Shown piece after piece: positions 1 to 11,388 of a stretch of 64,000 nt of DNA; position 1 is the first letter of the stretch; every line of letters starts with the position of its first letter. Made by a program: the position numbers and the translations under genes. Source of the DNA: Rhizomys pruinosus (lineage: Eukaryota > Chordata > Mammalia > Rodentia > Spalacidae). The notes beneath the pieces were generated by a model. The model searched no databases and had not been told where the DNA came from. It saw only the letters and a list, made by a program, of their open reading frames with translations. The stretch lies in the NCBI GenBank assembly GCA_009823505.1, contig VZQC01011003.1:1476867-1540866 (forward strand), in the 5' to 3' direction.

Positions 1-884
1 CCTCAACAGTACTGAGGATGACTGAGTACACAGGAGCCTTGGAAGAAGAACTGTCTGATACGGCTGATGGCAAAGCTGGAGTCAGATTATTGAGTATAAA
101 GAAGCTAAAGTATATTATACATAACTTCTCCCAAGGCTACTACTGTCTTATTGAGACTAATTGGGGCTATTTTAAAAGTAAATTCATGGAGTCAGGAATT
201 GTACGTTGTCATCTGTGACTGTGTAGAGTTTCTACATAGTAGAATCAAACACACTGCTGCCTGATGCTGGCTGTGAAGCCCACATTTAATACGGTTCAAT
301 TATTAGTGAGGTTAATACAGTGGGAAAGAGTAGATTTTTTTAAGGTACTGTTTATGGACATAACATATTAAAGTGCAATCATGTGCATTTTCCAGCCAGT
401 TTTCCCATTAAAACATGCTGTGAAAGTTCATCACGAATGCCAAGAGAAACAGGGAGCTATTTGGTGTTTTCTTTTTCTGGGTTGAAACTTTCTCTTTCCT
501 TCCTGTAGAAGTGGCTGGAGTAGTTTTCAAGCAGGGTCCTGAGTGAGGATTTCCACTAACTTCTTCACTTCAAAAACCACAGTGAATACAAGAACCTGGG
601 TTGTCCCATATGCTGACAAATAAGTTCACTAGCAGTCATGAGAATTCTATTTCATGTAGGAAAAAAAATCCCGGGCATACTTCATACAGCATTGTTTTGA
701 TGGCTGCAATGCTGTCAATTTGTTCTGGAAAATTCTCTTTCTAATAAATGCTATCACTCAGATTGCTCCCACCAGTGGTTCTCAAATTTACATGCGTATA
801 TTTCAATCATGTACATGGATAATATTTTAATTATCCTTGGTGACAGATGAGAGAGGGCTGAGGTCACTAGTCTATACTCTGGTT
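1..884. other. Myof intron, no recognised element
   Basis: This is intronic DNA 3' of the last visible Myof exon. I see no exon, SINE or tandem array in it. A short open frame near the left edge (18-218) has no recognisable similarity and is probably chance. Confidence 0.6.
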
Positions 885-965
885 TCTTTTTGTTGTTTTT
901 GAGACAGGGTCTCCCTGTACCTTAAGCTGGCCTGGAACTTACTATGTACACCAGGCTGGCCAGCT
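885..965 (-). mobile_element. B1 SINE fragment
   Basis: It reads TTTTTGAGACAGGGTCTCCC and then ACCAGGCTGGCC, which is the 3' part of B1 in antisense. The 5' part is missing. Confidence 0.75.
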
Positions 966-1024
966 TAAGATGCTATGTGCAGCTTCTTAAGCTGTAGTTT
1001 GCAACTTCATATGGGGTCATTGTT

Positions 1025-1430
1025 CTAGTTTGCCTCCAACTGCTATGACAAAACACTCTGGCCAATACTAACTTGGGGAGGAAAGGGTTCATTCATCTTA
1101 TGTCTCCCGGATCACAGTTTATTACTGAAGAAGCCCAAGGTAGGAGGAACTCAGGGAAGGAACCTGGAGGCAGGAGCTGAAGCACAAGCCATGGAGGAAC
1201 ACTGCTTACTGGCTTGCTCTCCTGGCCCATGCTCAGCCTGCTTTCTGATACAATACAGGACCACCTGCCCAGGGGTGGCATGACCCACTGAGCTGGGCCC
1301 TCCCACATCACAACAATCAAGAAAGTACCCCATAGACTTGGCCACCACCCAGTCCAATGGAGGCAATTCCCTAACTGAGACTACCTCAACCCAGGCGTGT
1401 CAAGTTGACACTAAAGCTATCCAGCACAGT
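1025..1430 (-). repeat. Rodent interspersed repeat (family not assigned)
   Basis: It contains phrases typical of an abundant rodent repeat, such as GGGGAGGAAAGGGTT, CCATGGAGGAACACTGCTTA, GGGCCCTCCCACATCA and TGTCAAGTTGACA. I recognise the family by these phrases but cannot give its name with confidence. The short open frames across it are not genes. Confidence 0.6.
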
Positions 1431-2146
1431 CATGTTCCTGAATGTGAGGTCAGACAAAATTTGGTAATAGGAAAGTTTTCTGAATGTGCAACAACTAAAA
1501 CTGAACTCAAAAGAAAATGCATGAAGAATGCAAGGTCTTCTGGCAACGCTCACCCATGTTATGTCCTGCGATTTCCCTTCAGCCTTAGGTCTGAACCTAT
1601 TGCACATGCATTCTGTACTGCACTTGCCTTCACACCATACAACGCCCATGACCCTGTCTGAAACATCTTGGCTGAGACTGGAGACAGCTGTGTGCTGTGA
1701 ACTGCACTCTTCTTGTTACACATACAAGGTTTTCTTCTCTTATAAAACATAATAGTTAAATTATGGAAAATAAAGACATACTGTTTCCCTAACATCAATC
1801 CTTACCATATAAGTATCAAATTAGTATATATTTGGATCATATTGTATTAGAATGTTTGATTCTAAAGATTTCTGTTTCAATTCCTGGTTTGAGCTTCATT
1901 AAAAAATTGTTAAAGTGAATTTTGGCTTGGAATTAGAACAGAATTTCCAATAATTTCTGAAATAACCTTAAGCATACTTCCTCCATCTTGTATTAATAGT
2001 ACACATTTACACAAAGTGAAGGTCTCAGAATTTATGATTATAAAATCAAAATACTGTTCAGTTCTGAAAAATCCTCATAGTCTTTGTTTTGCAGTATCAT
2101 ATATTCAACCAACATTTAATTTTTTATTTATAATTGAACAAGCACA

Positions 2147-2480
2147 TCTGTGGTGGTTTGAATGAGAAATGTCTGTTATAGGCACAAGTATTTCAACTTG
2201 GCCCCATTGGTGGTATTGTTTGGGGAGGCGGAGCTTGCTGGAGGAAGTGTGTCACCAGGGCTGGGTGTGGCATGTCTATAACCTCACCTCACTTCCAGTT
2301 CTTTCTCTCTGCTTCCTGGGTGTGCATGGATCTCAGTTCCCTGCTGCTGCCTTTTGCTGCCTGTCCATCAGAACTGACCCTTATCCTTCTGGAGCCTTAA
2401 GTTAACATAAACTCTTCTATAGCAACTGCTTTTAATCATGGTGTTTTGTTACCACAACAGGAAAGTAACCAAAACAACAT
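2147..2480 (+). repeat. Rodent LTR-like interspersed repeat
   Basis: It starts TCTGTGGTGGTTTGAATGAG and ends near CATGGTGTTTTGTTACCACAACAGGAAAGTAAC. This is the profile of a common rodent solo-LTR-like repeat about 330 bp long. No internal coding part is present. Confidence 0.55.
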
Positions 2481-2863
2481 GTATCTCACTAGTATGCAAA
2501 TTTGCCTTTGTCTTTAATAAATGGTAAAATTATATCTTCCAAAGAGTAGTTTTAAAAATTTTTTATGATTTATTATCAGTATATGTTTGATTTGCCCAAC
2601 TTATTTATCTACTCAGAGTCCTATGAAGTTTCTCAGGTGAACAAGGCCCTGGTTTACACAATGACCCTATGATTATGGATGCGGACAAAACTCAGATCTT
2701 TTCCCTATTCGGTGTTTGTAAATTTGTTTAGTGACTATTATTTTTTTTTCCTTTTTTTATTGGTGACTATTATTTTAATAGCCTTGAGTGGTTGATTGAG
2801 TTCACCAATTACTTAGCCATCTGGAATATAAAACTGCCAGTATAGGTCAGTTCTGAAACGTAC

Positions 2864-2940
2864 CTTAGAAGACAGTAATGGTTTGGTGTCTTCTATTTCA
2901 ATAACGACATCCCGGCAGGGGGGTGCAGACATCAGGGAGG
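2864..2940 (-). CDS. Myof: Myoferlin exon, linker after C2E (residues 1010-1035)
   Basis: A 77-nt exon encoding ASLMSAPPCRDVVIEIEDTK and PLLSSK. It is the acidic, Pro-containing linker between C2E and the segment that leads to C2F. The acceptor is GCCTTGCAG and the donor is AAG|GTACGT. It ends in phase 0 and is the most 3' Myof exon recognised here. The following exon (expected to start near an EEEIVDWWSKF block) was searched for in 1-2863 and not found. Confidence 0.93.
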
Positions 2941-3786
2941 CTGCAAGGCAAAGAATTTCATAATTTAAGAGACTTAGAAAAACACACCGGTGAACATTCT
3001 ACTCCCCTTTCAAGTTGAACAGCCACAGGGAAATGGTAGAGTTTACTCTGGGGGAGATTTTCTGAATGAATGTGTGTAAAACATGAACCATCTTCTCATC
3101 ACCTTCCCAAGATGTAATATTGTTTTAGACATTTTAAAGGGGGGGGGGTCACATGGCCCATCTTTCTTTTATTTTGGTCAGCTAGTGCAGCACCCACACA
3201 TAGAAAGTGTTCAGAATCGTGTTGTGTCAATAGATGTCTTAAAGCATGTAAGAGTGGGCATGGGGATGGAGAAGCCTGTGTCTAAGGGAGTCTCCTTTTC
3301 CTGGGACAGGCACCTAAAACACAGAAAAGAAGAAGAGGGGATGGAGAGAGGGCAGAGAAGGAGAAGGAGAGAAGGGGGACAGAGGAAAAAGGAAGCGAGA
3401 GGAGGGAAGGGGGGAGTTGCATTTAGTTTTAGCAATCTGAAGCTCTGCTGCCTCGGCAGCTCTTGCTCTCCCAGTGCACAGAGGGCAAGGTACACACTCA
3501 CCTCACGAATCATCCCCAAGACGTATGCAACCCAGGATTTTTAAATTAGTGCGAAAGCTGAGGGACAGGCCCTGGTCTTACCAGGATTGTCTCTCACCAG
3601 CTAAAGTCAGATGCCAAAGGCCCAGCCTGGGCAGCGGTGGGGTGTCAGGAATACTGCCCTTCTGCTGAAGGCACCAATTAAGCCTGAGGTCAGAAACCAG
3701 ACATAACGAACTCTACAAAGCCCAAAGAACTTTTTGGTTCAGTCTGCCCAGGCCTTTGACATAAAGGATGGAAGGAAAGAACTTTG

Positions 3787-4902
3787 GAGGCTACCTAACA
3801 TGTACCAGGCACTGGACTAAGCCTTGAGGGGCTACCTAACATGTACCAGGTACTGGACTAAGCCTTGGGGGCTACCTAACATGTACCAGGCACTGGACTA
3901 AGCCTTGGGGGCTACCTAACATGTACCAGGCACTGGACTAAGCCTTGGGGGCTACCTAATATGTATCAGGCACTGGACTAAGCCTTAGGGGCTACCTAAC
4001 ATGTACCAGGCACTGGATTAAGCCTTGGGGGCTACCTAACATGTATCAAGCACTGGACTAAGCCTTGGGGGCTACCTAACATGTATCCGGCACTGGATTA
4101 AGCCTTGAGGGCTACCTAACATGTATCAGGCACTGGACTAAGCCTTAGGGGCTACCTAACATGTATCAGGCACTGGACTAAGCCTTGGGGGCTACCTAAC
4201 ATGTATCAGGCACTGGACTAAGCCTTAGTGGCTACCTAACATGTATCCGGCACTGGATTAAGCCTTGGGGGCTACCTAACATGTATCAGGCACTGGACTA
4301 AGCCTTAGGGGCTACCTAACATGTATCAGGCACTGGACTAAGCCTTGGGGGCTACCTAACATGTATCAGGCACTGGACTAAGCCCTAGTGGCTACCTAAC
4401 ATGTATCCGGCACTGGATTAAGCCTTGGGGGCTACCTAACATGTATCAGGCACTGGACTAAGCCTTAGGGGCTACCTAACATGTATCAGGCACTGGACTA
4501 AGCCTTGGGGGCTACCTAACATGTATCAGGCACTGGACTAAGCCTTAGGGGCTACCTAACATGTATCAGGCACTAGACTAAGCCTTAGGGGCTACCTAAC
4601 ATGTATCAGGCACTGACTAAGCCTTGGGGGCTACCTAACATGTATCAGGCACTGACTAAGCCTTGGGGGCTACCTAACATGTATCAGGCACTGGACTAAG
4701 CCGTGGGGGCTACCTAACATGTATCAGGCACTGGACTAAGCCGTGGGGGCTACCTAACATGTATCAGGCACTGGACTAAGCCTTAGGGGCTACCTAACAT
4801 GTACTAGGCACTGGACTAAGCCATGGGGGCTACCTAACATGTATCAGGCACTGGACTAAGCCTTGGGGGCTACCTAACATGTATCAGGCACTGACTAAGC
4901 CT
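3787..4902. repeat. 40-bp minisatellite, about 28 copies, with a 160-bp higher-order pattern
   Basis: About 28 head-to-tail copies of a 40-bp unit are present (GCTACCTAACATGTATCAGG followed by CACTGGACTAAGCCTTGGGG). Copies start at 3790 and 3831, then every 40 bp to 4591; 39- and 40-bp steps then run to 4869. Variant units reading ATGTATCCGGCACTGGATTA occur at 4081, 4241 and 4401, exactly 160 bp apart, so blocks of four units were amplified together. The unit resembles the MIR core, and MIR-like sequence continues on the right of the array. Confidence 0.95.
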
Positions 4903-4961
4903 TTTACTTGTATTATCTCATTTGCTCTCTCAATAATCCTTTAAAATATGCATTCTAATTT

Positions 4962-5096
4962 CCATTTTTTTTTTTTTTTTGTCTTTTCTANCTGGAACTC
5001 ACTCTGTAGACCAGGCTGGCCTTGAACTCACAAAGATCCGCCTGCCTCTGCCTCCCAAGTGCTAGGATTAGAGGCGTGTGCCACCACGCCTGGCTT
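4962..5096 (-). mobile_element. B1 SINE, antisense, internally deleted
   Basis: A poly(T) tract is followed by GGAACTCACTCTGTAGACCAGG and ends at CCACCACGCCTGGCT. The GAGACAGGGTCTCCC segment is missing. The flanks share AATTTCCAT, a likely target-site duplication. The only ambiguous base of the window (N at 4991) lies here. Confidence 0.9.
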
Positions 5097-5109
5097 ATAA
5101 TTTCCATGA

Positions 5110-5334
5110 AAAAAATTTTTTTTAATTTTATTTATTTTCGTATGTGTATGAGTGTACTGTCCGCATTTGTGCACCTGTCTCATGCAATGCCTTGGAGGTC
5201 AGAAGAGGTCGTCAGATTCCCCTGGAACTGGAGTTAAAGATGGTTCTCAGCCACCCTGTGGGTGCTGGGGATCGAACCTGGGTCCTCTGCAAGAGCAGTT
5301 GGTCCTCTTAACCACTAGGCCATCTCTCCAGCCC
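5110..5334 (-). mobile_element. B2 SINE, antisense
   Basis: It is a near full-length B2 in antisense, from an A/T-rich tail (TTTATTTATTTTCGTATGTG) to the head CCATCTCTCCAGCCCC. It sits beside the B1 in the same MIR and the target motif ATTTCCAT recurs on its right. Confidence 0.9.
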
Positions 5335-5710
5335 CTATGATTTCCATTTTTAAATGTTTAACAAAACATAACTGACACTACAAGAAAGCAAGTCACTTGC
5401 TTCAGGCTAAGCCCTGGCGAGTGAACTAAGTAGTCTAGATCTATTTCTTTGTTAGCAGTCACCCAGAGCCCAGGGAAGAGTAGATGTTCAAAGCCCGTCA
5501 GAGAAATGTTCAGGTAGAAGAAGGAGGCTGACATTGACTGACATATACCACTTGTCATAAGAGGTGGTTTTCTATCCACCTGGTACCTTCACATTGATAA
5601 GCAGCCTGGAAACTTCCAAGATAAACTGATAAATTGCAACTTCAACCACACAGAACTCAGAGCCAGATGGGCAAAGCACTGTGAACCCCCCGTTGTGCGA
5701 GTCTCTTCTT

Positions 5711-5968
5711 TTTTTTTTTTAATTTTTTTTATTAATTTTATTTATTTCTGTATGTGTATGAATGTACTGTCTGCATGCAAGTCTGTGCACCCGTGTTGTG
5801 CAATGCGGTGGAGTTCAGAAGAGGGTCTCGGATTCTCCTGGAACTGGAGTTCTCCTGGAATTGGAGCTTCAGACGGTTCTCAGCCGCCATGTGGGTGCTG
5901 GGGATCGAACCCGGGTCCTCTGTAAGAGCGGTCGGCGCTCTTAACCACTAGGCCATCTCTCCAGCCCC
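5711..5968 (-). mobile_element. B2 SINE, antisense, with 14-bp target duplication
   Basis: It is a full-length antisense B2 flanked by identical GCGAGTCTCTTCTT at 5697-5710 and 5969-5982. It has a small internal duplication of GGAACTGGAGTTCTCCT type, giving one extra Pol III body segment. The perfect duplication suggests a young insertion. Confidence 0.93.
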
Positions 5969-6544
5969 GCGAGTCTCTTCTTATGTGCCAGTTCTTGGCT
6001 TTACAAGCTTCACATAAGCAAAGTTTGGAGGACAGGAGAAAAAAGACTGCCTGTCCATCCAAGATCAGGCCATTCAAGGTTCACTCTTCAAGTCTGACTC
6101 TATCACTGGTTTTAAGGAAATACTAGATTGTTCTCTCTTCTGTGGCTCTCCAAAGTATGCACACTATCTTAATTATACAGGGTCACTAACCAGGAAGCCT
6201 CAGCCTTGTGCCCAGCCTATCTGTGACCAACAGGTCCATTGGAGCAATTCTGTGGCCAGAGACAGTCTGCAGTATTTATTTCTTCTAGCTACTTCACATA
6301 TTGGACCAATGAACTTCCAACCTGTAACTAGCAGGGAAAACATTGGGAAGACGATTGTTCCCCATTTAGTGACCCCAGATCATCAAAACTGCAGTTAAAA
6401 TAATCCTCACTGCTGTAAGAAATAAAGCTGATATTTTAACCACCATCAATTCAGCACAAAACGTTTGGCATGGGATATGTTTTATTTTGGGTTTTGTTGT
6501 TGTTGCTGCTGTTGTTGTTGCTGTAGGTTTTTTGGTTTGCTTGT

Positions 6545-6692
6545 TTATTTGAGATAAGGTCTTACTATGTAGCCCTTGCTGACCTGAAATTCACTATGTA
6601 GCTAAAGCTGGCCTCTTCACAAAGATCCAACAGCCTCTGCCTCCCAAGTGCTGGGATTAAAGGTGTATACTACCACACCCCTGCCTGGCACG
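6545..6692 (-). mobile_element. B1 SINE, antisense, diverged
   Basis: GAGATAAGGTCTTACTATGT through GCCTCTGCCTCCCAAGTGCT and GGATTAAAGGTGTATAC mark a diverged antisense B1. Confidence 0.8.
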
Positions 6693-7233
6693 GGATAGTT
6701 TTTGATAACTAGTTATAGGGTTTTGATCATATGTAAGATTTTTCTTTTCTTCTCGCAGATGAACTTCAGAGACTCTGTAATACCAATCTCAAGCTTTCCA
6801 GAGGCTTAGCGTGAGCTGATTTGTGACATACCTGCTCAAATAGAAAACAACTGTTTCAATCTTGAAGCCACTAGTGATAGCTGAATAGAATGTTCCAATC
6901 TTCCACTGACGTCTAATCTCATGAAGCTAGGGCGTGGGATCTTGGGCACTAAAGCGACTGAGCCCCAAGTTCCCAAATAGTGTCAAGTACATGGTAAGCC
7001 ACAAACAAGTATCTATTGAATTAAGGTAAAGGAAAAACACTATGTCATTCGCTGCTATTTATTATGGAAATCCAAGTTAAATATTATGGCCTGGTCTATG
7101 ATCCACGGTAAATAAACTTTTCCTTTATATATAGCAATAGAATATCTTTCAAAAGACCTCACAATATTCTTGTCATGTGTCAGTGAAGTGGGCCCACAGA
7201 TGGAAAGTAACGTGAAATAACAATCTCTTCACT

Positions 7234-7360
7234 TGGCCAGGCAGGTGACAGACACCTGTGAACCTAGTACTTGGAAGGCCGAGGTAGGAAGACACATAGT
7301 CCAAGGCCAGCCTGAGCTACATAGAGAGACCCAGGCTCAATTACAAAGAAAAAAAAAAAT
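7234..7360 (+). mobile_element. B1 SINE, sense, diverged
   Basis: It runs from GGCCAGGCAGGTGACAGACA to AAGGCCAGCCTGAGCTACAT and a poly(A) tail near 7350. Confidence 0.8.
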
Positions 7361-7855
7361 CATCCTTCCAGGTTCATGGATGGGCAGCTGAACTACAAGC
7401 ACTCATTTCCTTCTTAGCTTCCCTGCTGGTCTCTTGAACTTTGAGAACAGGCTGTCTTGGTCCTTTGTCTTCACAGTGTTGATGTAAATGATTTAAATAA
7501 CTAGTCAATAACTATTTGTTGGAGGCAGAAGGAAATATATCCATGGGGATGTGGGAGCAGCGTCCTTCCAAAGCAAACAGGAAAGTTCATGTAGCACATC
7601 CTAGGGTTGCCCAGAAGCAAGGCATTCAGAAGGTGACTCTTTGAGCATTGGACCACCACCCTCCCAGAACCAGCTCAGGATTCCAGGCTGGCTGTCCTAC
7701 TTGCTAGCTGGATCTCCTTGGAAGAGTTTCCTAGCCCACTATAATCAGACATTTCATCCTCTGCAGAATCCAGACAAGGAATATGGTTTGGAAGGATTAA
7801 ATCAGACCATGAGTGAAAAACTCAATGTTCTGAATTGACTTTCCCATAGTCATAC

Positions 7856-8021
7856 CTTTTAGCTGTGGCACAATATCCTCCTTCCCTGCATATGGATCAC
7901 ATCGGAAGTGGTCCAGGTGGTCGATAGTGCACTGGCCAACCACAGGCTTCCGCCCAAACTGCCTGTGATCAATGACCTTGATCACCAAGGGAGGCATGTA
8001 CAATTCTTCCTTGGGCAAGAA
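7856..8021 (-). CDS. Myof: Myoferlin exon, C2E part 2 (residues 955-1010)
   Basis: A 166-nt exon encoding [40 protein letters not shown] and [15 protein letters not shown] plus one base. [21 protein letters not shown] is the most recognisable ferlin block in the window and closes C2E; the DHRQFG segment is C2 loop 3, with one Asp kept. The acceptor is GATCCCCAG and the donor is AAAG|GTATGA. It ends one base into an Ala codon. Confidence 0.97.
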
Positions 8022-8189
8022 CTGGGGATCACAAAACAGGTGTCAGTTCTCTTTTCAAGATGTGACAAGGACATTTACTCCCAAGGGACCAGTCTAGATT
8101 CTTTTTGCCCACCTGGTGTAGCCCTGGGGACCCACCATCAGTGACAAGGTCTTGACAAGTGCCTCAGAGATTAAAAGCATCCCCTTCAA

Positions 8190-8370
8190 CCAGGCTTTGG
8201 AGAATCGAATCCTAGCTCTGCCATCATAAACTATATGATTTGAGGGAACTTTTCTAACCCTCTGTGTCCAGATAATTCATCATTAATAGTAAAGTCATGA
8301 AAGTCACATGTATAAGGTGCTTAGAGTAGTACTTGGCCCACGACAAGCACATTTTCATCATTAGCCAGCA
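8190..8370 (+). mobile_element. MIR SINE remnant, sense
   Basis: It shows the MIR order: ATCGAATCCTAGCTCTGCCA, a middle part with CTCTGTGTCCAGATAATTCA, then AAGGTGCTTAGAGTAGTACT and TGGCCCACGACAAGCAC. It is diverged, as expected for this ancient family. Confidence 0.7.
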
Positions 8371-8383
8371 TAATGGAACGAGT

Positions 8384-8548
8384 ACTTTTTTTTTTTTTTT
8401 TTTTTGGTCTTTTTGAGACAGGGTCTCCCTGTAGCCCCAGCTGTTCTGGACTTACTTTATAGACCAGGCTGGCCTCGAACTCACAAAGATCCGCCTGCCT
8501 CTGCCTCCCGAATGCTAGGATTAAAGGCGTGCGCCACCACGCCCGGCA
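8384..8548 (-). mobile_element. B1 SINE, antisense
   Basis: It is a full-length antisense B1 with a T-tract start, GAGACAGGGTCTCCCTGTAG and the end CGCCACCACGCCCGGCA. GAGTACT flanks both sides as a short target duplication. It lies about 360 bp from a Myof exon and does not reach it. Confidence 0.92.
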
Positions 8549-9336
8549 TGAGTACTCCTTACACTAACTGCATTCTCCTCCCACACTGTGCTTCCTGAGG
8601 TTTCAAGGCCAGTAAACTGTCCAGAACTTTAACCCATCTACTAGTTAAGTTTTGAGCAGAATTTAGAAATGGTGGAGCCATAAATGAATCTTCAAGGGAA
8701 ATAACAAACTGGGACTCTTTCAGCCCTGGGAATTCAGGGTCAAAATGGGCTGCTCATTTTTCTTCATCACTCCTGGATTGCGGCCCCTTATGGCTCTGTG
8801 GCAGACCTGGAAGCCTGCTTGAGGTTCATGCAAATTTCTGTCTCTGGCCTCACAGAGGAATGGAAAATGGGGTCTTCTGAGTGCCTCCTCTCACCCCTGT
8901 TGACCAGAGTTAGGTTCTAGACTAGAAGTGGTAAAGTTGGGGGGGGGGGGATGGGGGCAGACAAGGGTGGGTAGAGTGGCGTAGGAACAACTTGTAAGGG
9001 ATTCCGCCTCAACTCATCTATGTGACTCTCCGTTTGCAGGATCCCGGGGGAGGAAGGGTACAGGTTTTGGAGAGGAAGGACCCAAGTCCAAACTACGTCA
9101 TCTGTGAAGCAAGAGGTTAACCCCACAGCCTAAAGGGTCAAGAGTGGGCTGGAGACACTAAGGAAAATTACTGAGTTGGAGAGAGGAGTGGAGAGGAGTC
9201 GAGGTCTTCCAAGTCTCGGAGTTAAGGAAACGGCTTTTACATTTTACTGCCTTTATATATAAATGTAAAGTTGAAATATTTTTTCATTTTGCAAAAGTTA
9301 AGGACTTAATTGCTTTAAAAAATGGAATGAGGGGCT

Positions 9337-9369
9337 ACAAGGAGACCCTGTCTCAAAAAGACAAAAAAA
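9337..9369 (+). mobile_element. Tiny 5'-truncated B1 tail with 18-bp target duplication
   Basis: Only the last 33 bp of a B1 (GGAGACCCTGTCTCAAAAAG plus A tail) are present, flanked by AAAATGGAATGAGGGGCT at 9319-9336 and 9370-9387. The right copy runs into the head of the next B2. The GGGGCT may be microhomology with B1 itself. Confidence 0.8.
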
Positions 9370-9381
9370 AAAATGGAATGA

Positions 9382-9606
9382 GGGGCTGGAGAGATGGCCT
9401 AGCGGTTAAGAGCGACAACGGCTGTTGCAGAGGACCCAGGTTCGATCCCCAGCACCCACATGGTGGCTGAGAACCGTCTTTAACTCCAGCTCCAGGGGAA
9501 TCCAACGCCCTCTTCTGACCTCCGAGGCATTGCACGACATGGGTGCACAGACCTACATGCAGACAGTACATTCATATACATACAAAATAAATAAAAATTT
9601 AAAAAA
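9382..9606 (+). mobile_element. B2 SINE, sense
   Basis: It starts GGGGCTGGAGAGATGGCCTA, contains GGTTCGATCCCCAGCACCCA (Pol III B-box region) and ends in an A/T-rich tail at about 9606. It is close to the other young B2 copies of the window. Confidence 0.93.
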
Positions 9607-10102
9607 AGGAATGGTTGGATAGCCTCTTCTTGCTCCAGCCTTCTAGTAACCAGAGGTAACTTCAAAGAACAAAGAAGGTTCCATAGTCACAGACTGTCAA
9701 CAGATGGTTAGGGCCATGCCCCATCATCCACTCTGGGTTCCTCCATGGCCGCCCCTTCCCCAGACAGACAGCCCCTAGCAGGAAGGTTCTAGTCCATATG
9801 TGGCTACCACTGGAAGTCAACAACCTGCACTTGCAGGCTAAGGACTGTAACTGTCAGCCAAAGAGACAGAAAGCTTACTGGAGAAATAAATAGTGTTTAG
9901 AGATACTTCAATATCACTGGAATTGCTTGAAGATTTCAGAAACCATGCATATAGTTTGAGAATCTAACAGGGGTAAAGTCACTGACAAGCTTACTGAAGA
10001 CATATCTGTCAGATTCTAAAAAGAAGTTAATTGTGTGAGGCACATATTCACATTTCTGACATGGGCACACATGGTCGGTAATACAGTGTCTGGATACTAT
10101 AC

Positions 10103-10264
10103 CACTTTCATGAAGAGAACAGAACTTGGAAAGTTGGGTGTCTTCTTAAGGTTTTTGATCACCACCGACTCTACCCTTTCCCCTCCACACTCTACAACAA
10201 GACTCGGGGATGTTATAGAAGCCATCTGGTAGTTTTTCATATTTCTTAAACCCCAGGCAAGAAT
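10103..10264 (-). CDS. Myof: Myoferlin exon, C2E part 1 (residues 901-954)
   Basis: A 162-nt exon, phase 0 to 0, encoding [40 protein letters not shown] and [24 protein letters not shown] and [10 protein letters not shown] are strongly conserved in ferlin C2E domains. Loop 1 here lacks the paired Asp of C2D, so C2E is probably not a classical Ca2+ site. The acceptor is TTTTCCCAG and the donor is GTG|GTATAG. Confidence 0.96.
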
Positions 10265-11175
10265 CTGGGAAAACAAGTTGAAAAGAAGGGAAGGAAATTC
10301 AGCACATTAAAAATACCCTTCATAAGAAAAAAAAAAAAAAAAAAAACAATATTGATTACTAATAAAGTCTTCAAATGATTGATGCACACTTGCCTAAACT
10401 GCCTGTGAATATTAACCTAAGAAGCCCATGGTCAGGCAGAGCAAGTGTTTTTCCCCCTTTCTGAGTGCTAAAAAAGCAGAGCATCCGAGAGTGCAGGTGT
10501 CTGTGAATGCTGACAAGGCAGGCCACCTCTCTCTGTCCTATCTGCAAACAGGACCGATGCTGTCATCAACTGTAGTGTAACTCTGAGGATCAGGAGTAAA
10601 CCTCTTAACATGGTGTTCAACTTCCAAGCATCCCAAAATGGTAGCTGTTGTTTGAAGTGTCCTATGCTGGTCTTTGAGAATGCCCAACGAGACAGAGGAA
10701 GAAAAGAAATTTGGGTCCTACAATGCTTAACTTCTCAGAAGCCTTGAGGGTGGGCCGGACCCTGTCCATCGAGCCTGCGGTTAGTTCCGTCAGCCTGTGT
10801 CTGTCGCCCGTGCCCATATGCTTTCCTGCTCCCCACCTCTGCTTTCCTGGCAGGCTTCTGTGGACACACAGGCACTACCTCCTGGGGTGTCCCCTCTGAC
10901 CTTTTCCTCTACCTGACTCCTCAGTCAGAGAAATCTCAAATCTGCTGCTCCCAGTAATGAGAACTTTAGACTCCCTTGGTGATGTTGGGATTGACTACGT
11001 GTTGCTTCCCTAAGGTTTCAATTTCTACAAATATCATGAGTTTGGGGACAGATTTTACAGGCAATTAGAAACAGCAAGAAAATTTGTAGCACCTGTTTCC
11101 ATTCCCTGTGTGAAAGATTCCTGCTCATAGCCACACCATTTGATTTAATCAAATAAAATTTGGAGAGCAGCATAC

Positions 11176-11274
11176 CTCAATAGCGGTGAGCTGAACCACA
11201 GGCCTGATCCCCTGGGGGACCATGTACAAGTTTGGTGCCCTTTGAGAAGGAAGAATAGGAAGGTTGGAGCCATC
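11176..11274 (-). CDS. Myof: Myoferlin exon, C2D-C2E junction (residues 868-900)
   Basis: A 99-nt exon, phase 0 to 0, encoding DGSNLPILPSQRAPNLYMVP and QGIRPVVQLTAIE. It is a short linker leading to the first strand of C2E ([18 protein letters not shown] continues in the next exon). The acceptor is TTGCTTTACAG and the donor is GAG|GTATGC. It matches the expected family length without an insertion. Confidence 0.95.
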
Positions 11275-11388
11275 CTGTAAAGCAAACACAGAATGTCAAT
11301 GTGTCACTCTCATTCAAGCAAAAAGTGCTTGGAATTGCTAAGATCTTTAAAGGAGTATATATGAGTGGGAAGGAAGGCAGTGATGTAC

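Larger units (their letters stand above)
4903..5460 (-). mobile_element. MIR SINE remnant, antisense, split by B1 and B2
   Basis: Immediately right of the minisatellite, TTTTACTTGTATTATCTCATTT matches the antisense MIR (TTTACATGTATTATCTCATTT-like). After the B1 and B2 insertions the match resumes around 5385-5450 with AGCAAGTCACTTGCTTCAGG, the MIR 'aagtcacttgcccaaggt' part. The host MIR was therefore interrupted twice. Confidence 0.7.

Noticed and set aside
1..2863. The next Myof exon (expected DWWSKF block)
   Set aside because: I searched both the expected strand and frames and found no such sequence, so it lies left of the window.
3787..4902. CRISPR array
   Set aside because: The units are contiguous 40-bp tandem copies without unique spacers, in a mammalian intron.
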